From positions 1 through 64,000 of the forward strand of contig NZ_JBFCVK010000013.1 in the NCBI RefSeq assembly GCF_040712085.1: a DNA stretch of 64,000 nt. The letters are read 5' to 3'. The DNA comes from Aquibaculum sediminis (GTDB lineage: Bacteria > Pseudomonadota > Alphaproteobacteria > Kiloniellales > DSM-21159). The translations under genes were made by a program, and so were the position numbers. This document shows positions 1-8,903 of the stretch, in pieces. How positions within the stretch are numbered: the first letter of the stretch is position 1; the number at the start of each line of letters is the position of its first letter. The notes beneath the pieces were generated by a model, which made no database searches, was not told the DNA's origin, and saw only the letters and a program-made list of their open reading frames with translations.

Positions 1-83
1 TCACAGCCATCATGCGCAAGCTCGTGATCCTCGCAAACGCCCTCCTCAGAGATCAGCGTCCATGGGTCAACTTTCCTTCTTGA
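1..83 (+). CDS. IS110-family transposase, C-terminal end (partial)
   Basis: The window opens inside a reading frame (codons starting at base 3) that reads TAIMRKLVILANALLRDQRP and six more residues before a TGA at 81-83. A Met-Arg-Lys-Leu helix followed by Asn-Ala-Leu-Leu-(Arg/Lys) near the stop is the usual tail of IS110/IS116/IS902 transposases, whose catalytic DEDD domain would lie off the window. Only about 26 residues are visible, so the call rests on tail similarity. It implies an insertion sequence ending just upstream of the methyltransferase gene. Confidence 0.6.
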   Translation, partial: TAIMRKLVILANALLRDQRPWVNFPS

Positions 84-132
84 TCAACACGGATACTCTG
101 GTCTTCAATATAGGTGCGAGTGTCTTCTTATC

Positions 133-792
133 TTGCCTTTGGCACAGAGACGTCAAAGCTTGAATTACTTCATATTATACGGGAATAGATATGTGCCACG
201 CTCGCTAATTAAGCGCAGTCGGGTTGTCCTGCCTGAGTTTATCACCCGCCGCCTGGAGGGCGATTATTACAAGGATCTGAAACTGGGCCTCACGGGCAAG
301 AAGGATCCGCGCGGGCGTCTCGAAGCGATCCTGCCTCTCGCGCAGCGGGCGGCCGGGCGGTCCGTGCTGGATCTGGGATGCGCGGAAGGCCTGATGCTGC
401 AGCCCTTTCTTGCCAACGGTGCGCGTTTTGTCCACGGAGTGGATGAGAGCGCGCGCCGAATTCAGTCGGCCCGAAGGCGGGTGGGTTTCGGGAATTGTCG
501 GTTCGACGTGGTCGACTTGAACCGCCCGATGGTCATTCGAGACCGGAGGATCTTCTGCGAGAGCTACAACATCGTCCTCTTCCTTGGCATCTATCAACAC
601 CTCGAGAACCATGTCCGCGAGCGATCCCTGTCCTTCGCCCTGTCACTCGCTTCCGAATGGTTCGTCATTCGCTGCCCCCGCCCGCTGTTCGAAGGCGCGA
701 TGAGGCTGATCACGAACCAGGGCTTCACCATAGAGGAATGCGTCTCCGGAGGCGGAAACGGCAGGCTCGCGATCTGCAAGCGGGTGGGATAG
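133..792 (+). CDS. Class I SAM-dependent methyltransferase, possibly N-terminally truncated
   Basis: The 219-residue product contains a Rossmann-type SAM-binding motif I, SVLDLGCAEGLM, near residue 75, followed by an acidic residue at the end of strand 2 (VHGVDESARRI) and the usual FDVVDLN region, so a class I methyltransferase fold is well supported. The substrate is unknown. The first possible start is TTG at 133 and the next good one is GTG at 193; neither has a strong ribosome binding site. The gene lies 50 bases from an IS110 transposase end, and its first 200 bases are less GC-rich than the rest of the window, so insertion may have removed the original start. It has no obvious functional partner here. 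Confidence 0.65.
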   Translation: MPLAQRRQSLNYFILYGNRYVPRSLIKRSRVVLPEFITRRLEGDYYKDLKLGLTGKKDPRGRLEAILPLAQRAAGRSVLDLGCAEGLMLQPFLANGARFVHGVDESARRIQSARRRVGFGNCRFDVVDLNRPMVIRDRRIFCESYNIVLFLGIYQHLENHVRERSLSFALSLASEWFVIRCPRPLFEGAMRLITNQGFTIEECVSGGGNGRLAICKRVG

Positions 793-932
793 ACACAAAG
801 CCGGAAAGCGGCAGTCTGCTGTTGAATGGCATCGCGATTGGTTCCTGCATATTACTGGAACCGGACGTTTCCCTTGGACCGGTTTCGCTGCCAAAGTCTC
901 GGCGAGCAGGATCGGATTCCAAGAGGTAGAGC

Positions 933-1568
933 ATGTACACGCCACCGGCTTTCCGCGACGAGGATGTCGAGAGTCTCCGGGCCACCATTCGTGCGGCGCG
1001 CCTGGCGCATTTCGTCACCGCGACGGCCGAGGGACCGCTTGCCACACCCCTGCCGCTGTTTCTCGACGAAAGCGAAGGGGAAGGCGAAGCTGAGTGGGGC
1101 GTGATCTACGGCCACTTCTCGAAGGCGAACCCGCAATGGCGCCAGCCGCCGCTGGGCGATGCGCTGGCGATGTTCATGGGGCCCGATGCCTACGTCACGC
1201 TCTCCTGGTACGAGACCAAGCGCGAGACCGGCAAGGTGGTCCCCACCTGGAACTATGTGGCGGTCCACGCCTATGGCCCGGTGGAGTTCTTCGAGGATCC
1301 GGACCGCCTGCTGGAGGTGGTCACCCGCCTGACCGATCTGCAGGAAGGCGCGCGCCCGGAGCCCTGGGCCGTGTCCGACGCGCCGGCCGATTTCATCAAG
1401 GCACAGCTGCGTGGAATCGTCGGCCTGCGCATGCCGGTCACCCGCCTGGAGGGTAAGCGCAAGCTGAGCCAGAACCGCAGTGCCGCGGATCGTGCTGGTG
1501 TGGCGGCCGGTTTGGCCGAAAGCGACGACCCCACCGATCGAGCGATGGCGGCGCTGATTCCTCGATAG
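933..1568 (+). CDS. PaiB-family FMN-binding (split-barrel) protein
   Basis: This 211-residue protein matches the PaiB / FMN-binding negative transcriptional regulator family along its whole length: it begins MYTPPAFRDED, has the strand region ATPLPLFLD followed by GHFSKANPQW, and the family segment YVTLSWYETKR ... VPTWNYVAVHAYG. PaiB proteins adopt a flavin-reductase-like split barrel and bind FMN or haem; in Bacillus PaiB influences sporulation and protease genes, but most homologues have no assigned role. The ATG at 933 follows an AAGAGGTAG-type ribosome binding site. It stands alone between a methyltransferase and a convergent PilZ gene. Confidence 0.85.
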   Translation: MYTPPAFRDEDVESLRATIRAARLAHFVTATAEGPLATPLPLFLDESEGEGEAEWGVIYGHFSKANPQWRQPPLGDALAMFMGPDAYVTLSWYETKRETGKVVPTWNYVAVHAYGPVEFFEDPDRLLEVVTRLTDLQEGARPEPWAVSDAPADFIKAQLRGIVGLRMPVTRLEGKRKLSQNRSAADRAGVAAGLAESDDPTDRAMAALIPR

Positions 1569-1600
1569 TTTGATCCCAGGATAGCGCCGGAGGCTGAGGG

Positions 1601-1987
1601 TCAGACCCGTGTGGTCAGTTCGCGGATGCGCGCTTCCAGTGTCTTGACCGTGGCTTCCAGGGTGCCGACCCGGGCGCGGAGCAGGTCGACTTCGCAGGGT
1701 TCCCCGGCGGCCTCGGCGAGTGTTTCCGCAAACTCCACCCCCACCTCGCGGCCGCACTTCCAGACGACCCGCACCCGGCTGTTGACCTGGAGCTTGGGGA
1801 TAGAGAGGAGGAGGTGCTCCGGCAGTGCCTGGATCATCTCCAACTGGAGCAGTGCGCCGTGCTGCGAGATGTTACGGATGATTGCGTCGAGCGGCGGCTC
1901 GTCCGCGCGCAGGGTGAGCTGCGCCGCCAGCAGCGTGCGCCGACGCGTTGAGCGCCGACTGTCCTCGGTCAAATCGTTCCCATTCAT
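1601..1987 (-). CDS. PilZ-domain protein with C-terminal coiled coil
   Basis: The 128-residue product (start chosen at MNGNDLTED) carries the two PilZ signatures for cyclic-di-GMP binding: an arginine-rich stretch RRSTRRRTLL near residue 12 and the (D/N)xSxxG motif in IRNISQHGALLQL near residue 40. VGVEF further on is the usual closing strand. After the domain come about 35 residues with heptad-spaced Leu/Val (LLRARVGTLEATVKTLEARI), which predicts a short coiled coil and dimerisation. It probably acts as a cytoplasmic c-di-GMP receptor; the window also encodes a GGDEF-EAL enzyme at 40.6-43.0 kb. The longer upstream frame lacks PilZ features and was trimmed. Confidence 0.85.
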   Translation of the reverse strand: MNGNDLTEDSRRSTRRRTLLAAQLTLRADEPPLDAIIRNISQHGALLQLEMIQALPEHLLLSIPKLQVNSRVRVVWKCGREVGVEFAETLAEAAGEPCEVDLLRARVGTLEATVKTLEARIRELTTRV

Positions 1988-2261
1988 GCTATCGCCCCCC
2001 AGGGCCCCGTCCCGCGAGCCTACCGCCTGCCCGGCCGCTCTCATCGACCCTGGAGGATCATGGCATATCCGGCGCATGAGACAATCATAAAGTGCAGTGG
2101 CGAGCGGAGGAAATCGCCCCTGCCCCTTCGAACGCAGGGGGCCTTGGGGGCGGGACTTTGCTAGCCTGCCTTGAATTTTCCGCCGGCCCGAATGCACCCG
2201 CTTCGGGCCGGCGCCCGCGCGTTCGATCCCTGTGCCAATGATCAAGGAGGCCATGATCCCA

Positions 2262-3029
2262 ATGATGCGACGCTCGCTGCTTTCCTCGTCCGGCGTTCTC
2301 GCCGCCGCAATGCTGGTCGGTTCGGCCCTGGCCCAGGACATGAACTTCCCCGAGCACGACTTCGAGGCGCCGGACGAAGTGGAGATCCTCGGCCATGTCA
2401 GGGCCACGCTGGACGGCGAGGATCGGGAGTGGGTGACCATCTACGGCGTCGCCGGCGGCGAGGCGGGGGCCAGCGCCAATTGGAGCAGCGGCTTGCCCGG
2501 GGGAATGCCCGGTGGCTCGCAAGACGATGCCTTTGCGCAGTTGCAGGAAGAGGGGAGCCTGTCGCCGCAGGAGCAGGCCATGCTGGAGTTGATGCAGGAA
2601 CGCATGGCGCAGCAGCGCGCGGCCCTGCAGGAAACGGTCGACGTCTCCATCGCCGGCCACGATCCGGCCAGCGACAAGCTGCTGACCGAAGGCGTACTCT
2701 CCCTGCAACCCCAACTGTTTGGGGCCGGCCCGGAGGAGTGGCAGGCCAAACTCGGGGCGCCGATGGAGGCCGAAATCCTCTATGTGATTGAAAGCAATCG
2801 CGGCATGCCGGCGGTTTTCTATACCACCGATACCGACATGAACGCCCACGGCGAGATCACCTTCACCGACTTGAGCCTTGAGGAGCCCTTCGGCACCGCT
2901 GCCGGCACCTTCAACGCACGCCTCTGCCGCGTGGAGATGCCGAGCATGATGGAGATCAACACCTTCCCCGATGACTGCGTCGAGGTCGACGGCACCTTCG
3001 AGACGGAGCTCTTCGCGGAGCGCTACTGA
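2262..3029 (+). CDS. Secreted protein of unknown function, coupled to a putative metallopeptidase
   Basis: The product has a clear Sec signal peptide: basic MMRRS, a hydrophobic core SGVLAAAMLVGSALA, then a likely cleavage after AQ. The mature part (about 230 residues) is acidic, contains a Met/Gln/Glu-rich helix around residues 90-120 and a beta-rich C-terminal half with two Cys residues (LCRVEMPSMM ... DDC). I do not recognise the family. A consensus AAGGAGG at 2244-2250 favours ATG 2262 over ATG 2253 or GTG 2232. The stop overlaps the start of the next gene by one base (TGATG), so both are translated together and probably act in the same exported process. Confidence 0.7.
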   Translation: MMRRSLLSSSGVLAAAMLVGSALAQDMNFPEHDFEAPDEVEILGHVRATLDGEDREWVTIYGVAGGEAGASANWSSGLPGGMPGGSQDDAFAQLQEEGSLSPQEQAMLELMQERMAQQRAALQETVDVSIAGHDPASDKLLTEGVLSLQPQLFGAGPEEWQAKLGAPMEAEILYVIESNRGMPAVFYTTDTDMNAHGEITFTDLSLEEPFGTAAGTFNARLCRVEMPSMMEINTFPDDCVEVDGTFETELFAERY

Positions 3030-6000
3030 TGCGTCTCGGGCTGGCGGCAGGGCTGGTCGCTGCGCTGCTCCTGGCGGCCACCGCTGTCCAGGCGCAGCGC
3101 GAAACCCTGCCACTCTCGCCGGAAGCGCTGGAGGACGTCCCGAAACCGCCGGCCATGGACCTGCCGGAGATGGACCTCGAGTCCCTCGGCGGCATCTTTC
3201 AGGCCATCGAGGACATCGCCGGCGGCGAGTGGGTCGAGGCCCCGGACTACGACGATTGGCGCCTTTTCATCAACGAGTGGGCGGAGGATGCGGTCCTGCC
3301 GCCCCTGGTGACCATTCCCGTGGTCTGGGGTTGGCGGGCGCATGGTGACTGGTCCTCCGAGCACAGCGGGCAGGGCCAGCTCACCGGCATCGTCTTCCGC
3401 GATCGGGTGCAGCTGATCGCGCCCCTGCGGGCCGAGGGCTTCGACTTCCCACACCTCTTCTGGTCGTCCGTTCCGAACGAGAGCCCCGACATCTTCCACG
3501 CGCTCTTCCATCACGCCGAGGGTCGGGGCGGCACCGGCCTGGAGGCGATCAGCGACGATCTCTTTGCCAGCGAGCGCTTCCGGAACATCCCGCGCGAACA
3601 GCTGCATGCCGGCACCTTCGAGTCCCTGACCGGAGACTCGATCTTCGAGGGGCCGGAAACCCGAGTGGACGGCGGGCGCGTGCGGGTCGATCAGAGCCAT
3701 GCCGCCGGCCCGGCCATCCAGTTCACGGCTTACGTCTCGGAGTATGCGGACGGGGTGGACGTCACCCCGCAGCCCACCGGTCGGAGGGCCGAGATCAGCG
3801 GCTACATCTGTCCCATCGAGGTTTGGGAAGCGGTGCCGGACTTCTGCCAGCCGGGCTTGAGGGTGGATGCGGTGCAGCCCCCGCCGGGGCGCGAGAACGT
3901 CAACTATCACGACCCGGGCATCGCGGTGACCTTCAGCGAGCCCGTCGACCCGGACTCGCTGGAGAACGGCTTCCGGCTGTACACCCGGGCGGCTGACGGC
4001 GAAGAACTGGAAGTGGAGGGTCGCTGGGAGCAGGGCGATGGGCCGACCAACTATCGTTTCGAGGCCACCGGGGGCTTCGAGATGCGCTCCGGGATCGTCA
4101 TGGCGGCGCGCATCGCCGGGGGCGAGGAAGGGGTGACGACCACAGATGGGGAGCGGTGGCTGCAGCAGGATGAACCCTGGCGCTTTTCGACCCTGCTCAA
4201 CATGGCGAAAGAAGACAATCCGCAGGATTTCTCTGGGCGGCTGCATAGTTTCCAGGTGGTGCGCGACGCACCGCTCACCCGGGGTAAGCCGAGCCTGACC
4301 CGGCTCTATCTGGATTGGCAGTTTCACGACGATATCGACGAGAACTGGCAACCGCGCAGCTATCCCACACGGCTCCAGATCACGCCGGACCACCCCCGTC
4401 TGGTGGGGCAGTACGGCATCCTGCCGCGCGAGGCTCCCGATGTGGTGCGGATCTGGCGCGATGAGGAGTTCGGCGAGGAGCGACGGCGTCTGGCAGAGCA
4501 CACGGTCAACTTCTTCGGCTGGAAGCCCGAGCGCGGCACCCGCGAGATCGTGGTGAAGGCGCGCGCCCACGAGCCCTTTCCGTCGGCCAGTGCCGCCGAT
4601 GAGGGACGGATCGACAAAAGCGTCGAAGTCTGGCGCCACGATCCGGCGCCGCACACCCTGCATTTCACTGCGGCCATGGTGGGAAGCTGGCGCGACGGCA
4701 TCCCCGCGGGGCAGTGGCGGCGCATGCTGGCGACACTGGACGCAGCGCGGGTCATGGCGCCGCAGTTCTTCCCCTACCGCTCGGTGCGGGCGCGCTCTGC
4801 CAGCTTCATCCTGCTGGACGACGAGGCGCAGAATGAGGCGGACAGCCTTCGCAGCTTCAAGGTCAACGACCTGGTCTTCGGCACCCAGCCGGTCGGGGAA
4901 GAGGCGTCGAGCAGCCTCCTGCACGACGCACTGGAGAATGACGCGCTCATGCGCCTGCTGGGCTGGGACGAGGTGATCCCGGAGCATGAGCGCCGGCAAA
5001 TACCCAACCAAGAGGAGCACGCCGCCGACTTCGCGGAGCAGGTCCGCAAGCTGATGGTGGCCTTTCTGGTGCAGCTCGACCGCCTGGCACGGACCATGTC
5101 ACCCAACGACACCTTCCTGGTCTTCGTGCCGAGCGATTTCATGGACGCCTTGGGCGTCGGCGTGGGGTCCATGGTGCGCGCAAAGAACGATCCCGGGGTC
5201 TTTGTGGTCCCGGGCATGCGCGCCGCCCTGGTTGCCATTGGAGACGAGTACTGGCGCGGGGTCGACGACATGGCCCAGGTCCTGCTGCACGAGCTGGGCC
5301 ACGAACATGGCCTGGCCCACAATCCCGGCGATGCGGATCGCATCCCGCCCGGCATGAAGCACGTGTCCCCCATCGAGATAGAAGCCTGGCGCATGGACCC
5401 GGGTGGACTCTCGGGCTTCAACAAGTCCTCCAGCGAGGGCAACGGCGAGCACCGGCAGGTCCTGGTGCCGATGATGTGGCCCTACATGATCCCCACGCGC
5501 GAAATGTCCATGACCGACGCCGAGTACCGCACCCTGCTTCGCTCGATCGAGGGGGGCACCGATGCCGTGCGCTTCGGATCTGCGGCGCCGCTCGAGCCCT
5601 ATCGTGTGGCGGCTGCGGCGGAAACCAGCATGGTGGACCTGCCGCAGGCGCCGGCCGAACGCCTCGTGCTGCGCGGTCGCATTGCCGCTGACGGTGAGAC
5701 GGCCGAGTTTACCTCCCTGGACCTGAGCGCGGCGCCGCAGCCGGCCAACGCAGAGGGCCCCTATCGCGCGCAGCTTCTGGATGAGCGGGGCGCGCCCTTG
5801 GCGGAGGTGACCTTCGGTCTCTACGACCCGCTCGACCCCGAGATTTGGGGCGAAGGCGGGGGAGCGCCCGAAGCATTGACGCGCTGGTTCAGCGTGAGCC
5901 TGCCGTGGCGCAGCGCTGCGGCTTCGCTTGTGGTGAGTAATGAAGGCCGCGAGTTGCTCCGCCTGGAAGCGCCGGCCCAGGCGCCGAGTTTCGCCGTGCC

Positions 6001-6568
6001 CCCGCAGGTTTTGGCTGAGGACGCCAATGCCCTGTTCGTCGGTTGGCGCATGCAGGATCCCGACCTGACCTACGACCTCGCCTACAGCCCCAACGGCACT
6101 GCGCCTTGGCAGGGGATTGCCTTCCGGCAGCAGGGCAATGCTGCCTTGCTGCCGCGCGCTCTACTGGAACCGGGTTTGGCGCCGACGCTTCGGGTCACGG
6201 TGCATGACGGTCTGCGCTTCCAAAGCGCCACGCTGTCACTGGCCGAGAGCCTGGTGCCCGAGATCCGCCTGGAAACGCTGCCCGACGGCGCGGCCCTGGC
6301 CGAGGGGGCGCCGCTCACTCTGGCCTACACCGCACCGCTCGGCCCCCAGGAACTCGAGCGGGGATTGCGGTTGGTTGATGCGCAGGGGGATGCGGTGGCG
6401 GCACGCTTCTACACCAACCCTGCCGCCAAGCGGGCCAGTTTCTTCCTGCCCGCCGGCCAGGCACTTGCCGAGCCCCTGACCCTGGAACTGGCACCGGAAT
6501 TGGGCCGCCTGGTCGGGCTGGATGGCAGGACTGTGTCGCGGGTGACCATGCCGACGCGCGGCGAGTAG
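3029..6568 (+). CDS. Large secreted protein with metzincin-type zinc site and SbsA-type Ig-like domains
   Basis: This 1179-residue protein has a signal peptide (core AAGLVAALLLAATAVQA). At residues 754-764 it shows HELGHEHGLAH, a full HExxHxxGxxH zinc-binding motif of metzincin peptidases (His754, Glu755, His758, His764); the Met-turn is not certain, with GMKHVSP 15-20 residues later as a candidate. A domain at about 280-390 (GIAVTFSEPVDPDSLENGFR) resembles bacterial SbsA/Big_5 Ig-like modules, and a second such module may close the protein (about 1090-1175). The N-terminal 250 residues are unassigned and include a Cys pair (ICPIEVWEAVPDFC). It is translationally coupled to the smaller secreted protein before it. 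Proteolysis outside the cytoplasm is likely, the substrate unknown. Confidence 0.7.
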   Translation: MRLGLAAGLVAALLLAATAVQAQRETLPLSPEALEDVPKPPAMDLPEMDLESLGGIFQAIEDIAGGEWVEAPDYDDWRLFINEWAEDAVLPPLVTIPVVWGWRAHGDWSSEHSGQGQLTGIVFRDRVQLIAPLRAEGFDFPHLFWSSVPNESPDIFHALFHHAEGRGGTGLEAISDDLFASERFRNIPREQLHAGTFESLTGDSIFEGPETRVDGGRVRVDQSHAAGPAIQFTAYVSEYADGVDVTPQPTGRRAEISGYICPIEVWEAVPDFCQPGLRVDAVQPPPGRENVNYHDPGIAVTFSEPVDPDSLENGFRLYTRAADGEELEVEGRWEQGDGPTNYRFEATGGFEMRSGIVMAARIAGGEEGVTTTDGERWLQQDEPWRFSTLLNMAKEDNPQDFSGRLHSFQVVRDAPLTRGKPSLTRLYLDWQFHDDIDENWQPRSYPTRLQITPDHPRLVGQYGILPREAPDVVRIWRDEEFGEERRRLAEHTVNFFGWKPERGTREIVVKARAHEPFPSASAADEGRIDKSVEVWRHDPAPHTLHFTAAMVGSWRDGIPAGQWRRMLATLDAARVMAPQFFPYRSVRARSASFILLDDEAQNEADSLRSFKVNDLVFGTQPVGEEASSSLLHDALENDALMRLLGWDEVIPEHERRQIPNQEEHAADFAEQVRKLMVAFLVQLDRLARTMSPNDTFLVFVPSDFMDALGVGVGSMVRAKNDPGVFVVPGMRAALVAIGDEYWRGVDDMAQVLLHELGHEHGLAHNPGDADRIPPGMKHVSPIEIEAWRMDPGGLSGFNKSSSEGNGEHRQVLVPMMWPYMIPTREMSMTDAEYRTLLRSIEGGTDAVRFGSAAPLEPYRVAAAAETSMVDLPQAPAERLVLRGRIAADGETAEFTSLDLSAAPQPANAEGPYRAQLLDERGAPLAEVTFGLYDPLDPEIWGEGGGAPEALTRWFSVSLPWRSAAASLVVSNEGRELLRLEAPAQAPSFAVPPQVLAEDANALFVGWRMQDPDLTYDLAYSPNGTAPWQGIAFRQQGNAALLPRALLEPGLAPTLRVTVHDGLRFQSATLSLAESLVPEIRLETLPDGAALAEGAPLTLAYTAPLGPQELERGLRLVDAQGDAVAARFYTNPAAKRASFFLPAGQALAEPLTLELAPELGRLVGLDGRTVSRVTMPTRGE

Positions 6569-6709
6569 CGCTGCACTGGCGGGATGCGGTCGACGCAGGC
6601 GCGACTCTTTGTCGCCATTTGTTGATAATGCCTCGCAATAACCTTCCTGAGTGACCACATTATGGGTTAGGCCGCAGTGGCGGCCGTTCGGCAGAAGGAG
6701 ACCGAGCCC

Positions 6710-7009
6710 ATGTGGATGATCTATCCCGTTGCCGGCCCTGAGGACGCCCGTTGGCAGGGCCGCCCGGTGTGGGAGCGCGTCGTGGTGCAGGCCGAAACCC
6801 CGGCCCTGGCACGCTTGCGCGCGGCCGCCCTGGAGCGCCCGGCGGAAGAGGCCCGTCTGGGCAATGAATCCCTGCGCTTCCGCAGCGCCTTCGAGGACGA
6901 AAAGCTCTATTGGGTGCGTCCCCTGCGTGCCGCCGAGGCGGCGGCCTGCCGCGGCCGGGCACCCGACCCGCCGCTTGCCGACGTGCTGGCCGTGCTGCCG
7001 CGCCAGTAG
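6710..7009 (+). CDS. Small conserved-looking protein of unknown function
   Basis: A 99-residue soluble protein starting MWMIYPVAGPED after a good ribosome binding site (AGAAGGAGA, about nine bases upstream), which argues against the longer start at 6677. It is rich in Arg, Ala and Glu, with aromatic residues at the start and in DEKLYWVRPL, and has neither a signal peptide nor a membrane segment. I do not recognise a family. It follows the secreted metallopeptidase gene after a 140-base gap and precedes another very small gene in the same direction. Confidence 0.6.
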   Translation: MWMIYPVAGPEDARWQGRPVWERVVVQAETPALARLRAAALERPAEEARLGNESLRFRSAFEDEKLYWVRPLRAAEAAACRGRAPDPPLADVLAVLPRQ

Positions 7010-7063
7010 GAGACGGCCTGACGCGGGCGCGGCTGGATAGAGTGGATGGAAAGGAGAAGGACA

Positions 7064-7246
7064 ATGACTTTCTGGACGGACGGCGCAGGGTTGCGCCCGC
7101 GCTACGAGATAGACAGGCGCGACACCCGCGAGTACGGGCCGATGGAGCCCGTTCACAGCTTCTGCCTGTCGAACTGGGAGAACGAGGGCGGCGCTCTGCC
7201 GCCGTCGGAACCCCTTCTGGCTGACCGGACAACCAGCGCCCCCTGA
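7064..7246 (+). CDS. Small protein of unknown function (60 residues)
   Basis: The start ATG at 7064 follows an AAGGAGAAGG ribosome binding site. The 60-residue product begins MTFWTDGAGLRPRYEIDRRD and is charged and aromatic in its first 35 residues, with a low-complexity tail. No known domain is visible. It lies 55 bases after the 99-residue gene and ahead of the RraA-like gene. It could be a genuine short protein or a spurious frame; the ribosome binding site is the main support. Confidence 0.4.
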   Translation: MTFWTDGAGLRPRYEIDRRDTREYGPMEPVHSFCLSNWENEGGALPPSEPLLADRTTSAP

Positions 7247-7364
7247 GAGTTCGTGCCTGTTGCAGGTGCGGCTTGGCCCTCCCATACTCCGCCCACCCTC
7301 GTTCCGCCCTGCCACTCACAGGCATGGAGCCGGGCGAGAGAAATTGATTAGGGGAGGATAGGCG

Positions 7365-8042
7365 ATGCCGGCGTCACAGGCGCTTTTGGAGACCATTCGC
7401 AGCAAGCTGTTCAGCGCGGTGATCGGCGATGTGCTGGACAGTCGCGGGTACCACCATCAGTTCCTGCCGCCGGAGATCCGGCCGCTGACCCCCGACATGG
7501 TCGTGGTGGGCCGGGCCATGACCGTGCTGGAGGCCGACTGCACCGGGGACCGGATGGGCCATAGCGGCGAGGCGGCGGCCTTCGGCCTGATGTTCAAGGC
7601 GCTGGACGAACTGCAGGCCGATGAGGTCTATCTCGCCACCGGCGGCTCGCCGGACTATGCCTTCTGGGGCGAGATGATGAGCACCCGCGCCCGGGTGCTG
7701 GGGGCCGCCGGCGCGGTGCTGAACGGTCCCCACCGCGACACCGCCGGCGTGCTGGAGCAGGGCCTGCCGGTCTTCTCCGTCGGCGCCTTCGCCCAGGACC
7801 AGCGCATGCGCGGCCGGGTGATCGACTACCGCTGCCCCATCGAGTTCCCCAACCGCACCCGGGTCGAGCCGGGCGACATCGTCGTGGGCGACCGCGACGG
7901 CGTGGTGATCATTCCCAGTGCCGTGGAAGCGGAGATCGTGGAACTCGCGCTGGCCAAGGTGGCCGGAGAGCAGGACGTGCAGCGTATGCTGGAAGAAGGT
8001 GTGAGCACCCAGGAGGTCTTCCGGCGCACCGGCATCATGTAA
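7365..8042 (+). CDS. RraA-like / HMG-CHA aldolase family protein
   Basis: This 225-residue protein belongs to the RraA-like superfamily, which includes 4-hydroxy-4-methyl-2-oxoglutarate aldolases, oxaloacetate decarboxylases and the RNase E inhibitor RraA. The typical features are present: an N-terminal SAVIGDVLDSRG, the GRAMTV strand, the Arg-Asp pair that binds substrate and metal in GAVLNGPHRDTAG (near residue 124), and the C-terminal GDRDGVVIIP. The retained Arg/Asp pair and GDxDGV motif favour a metal-dependent aldolase or decarboxylase over a pure RNase E regulator. It is preceded by GGGGAGGAT as ribosome binding site. There is no operon partner to fix the substrate. Confidence 0.85.
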   Translation: MPASQALLETIRSKLFSAVIGDVLDSRGYHHQFLPPEIRPLTPDMVVVGRAMTVLEADCTGDRMGHSGEAAAFGLMFKALDELQADEVYLATGGSPDYAFWGEMMSTRARVLGAAGAVLNGPHRDTAGVLEQGLPVFSVGAFAQDQRMRGRVIDYRCPIEFPNRTRVEPGDIVVGDRDGVVIIPSAVEAEIVELALAKVAGEQDVQRMLEEGVSTQEVFRRTGIM

Positions 8043-8069
8043 GGCGGATCGACGGGCCGTGCGGCCCGA

Positions 8070-8786
8070 TCACGGGGCGGCGCGGCAGTCCGCAAGACTG
8101 CGCCGCTGCCGCCCCTCCGCGTCGAAGTTGGCGGGGTCGAGCCAGGCTTCGAAGCCGGCTTTGACCGCCGGCCAGTCCCGGTCGACAATCGCGAACCAGG
8201 CAGTGTCGCGGTTGCGCTGCTTGTAGATCGTCGCCTGCCGGAAGATGCCCTCGTAGACAAAGCCCAGCCGTTCCGCTGCGCGGCGGGAGGGGGCGTTCAG
8301 CGCATCGCACTTCCACTCGTAGCGGCGATAGCCCAGTTCCTCGAAGGCCCGGCGCATCATCAGGTACATGGCCTCGCTCGCCAGGCGGCTGCGCTGCAGC
8401 GCCGGAGCGAAGTTGATGTGGCCCACCTCGATCACCCCCACCTCCGGCTGCAGCCTAAGATAGCTGGCCACGCCGACCGCCCGGCCGCTCTCGCCGTCCA
8501 GGATGGCATGGAAGAAGGGGTCGCTGCCCCCGGCCGCCGTCTCCAGCCAGGCGCGATAGGCGCTTTCCTCGGCAAAGGGGCCGATGGGCAGGTAAGTCCA
8601 GTTGCGGCCTTCGCGGTCGGCGGCATTGGCGGCGAAGAGCTCGGCAGCGTGGCGTGCGGCCTCGAGCGGCTCGACCCGTCCGTAGCGCCCGACCATGGGG
8701 CTGCGCGGCGGCAGCGGGCGGGCCGCCCAGTCGGGCAGGGGCTCGCCGATGGGCTGACCGAGATCGTTGATGCGCGGGGAGGGCAT
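8070..8786 (-). CDS. GNAT-family N-acetyltransferase (RimJ/RimL type)
   Basis: The 238-residue product, with start placed at MPSPRINDLG, matches the RimJ/RimL-like GNAT group: an N-terminal LGQPIGEPLPDW segment, a central VGVASYLRLQPEVGVIEVGH strand pair, the acetyl-CoA-binding stretch LQRSRLASEAMYLMMRRAFE and the closing signature LNAPSRRAAERLGFVYEG, followed by FRQATIYKQRNRDTAWF. Members acetylate N-terminal amino groups or small amines; the target here is not inferable. The longer frame upstream to 8879 has no family similarity. It is convergent with the RraA-like gene and followed in the same direction by arsC 117 bases upstream. Confidence 0.85.
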   Translation of the reverse strand: MPSPRINDLGQPIGEPLPDWAARPLPPRSPMVGRYGRVEPLEAARHAAELFAANAADREGRNWTYLPIGPFAEESAYRAWLETAAGGSDPFFHAILDGESGRAVGVASYLRLQPEVGVIEVGHINFAPALQRSRLASEAMYLMMRRAFEELGYRRYEWKCDALNAPSRRAAERLGFVYEGIFRQATIYKQRNRDTAWFAIVDRDWPAVKAGFEAWLDPANFDAEGRQRRSLADCRAAP

Positions 8787-8903
8787 GGCGGTTCCGGGCT
8801 GGTGGAAGCGGCTTTCCCACCCCTTAACCTTTCGATCACCCAGGCGACAGAGCCACTTGCCGTGCGCAGACGGCGCCAAAGCAAGCGGGCAGGGGCCTTC
8901 GGA

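Noticed and set aside
3023..5020. 665-codon frame on the minus strand
   Set aside because: It is the antisense of the secreted metallopeptidase gene, with no domain features and no start signal; a GC-rich shadow.
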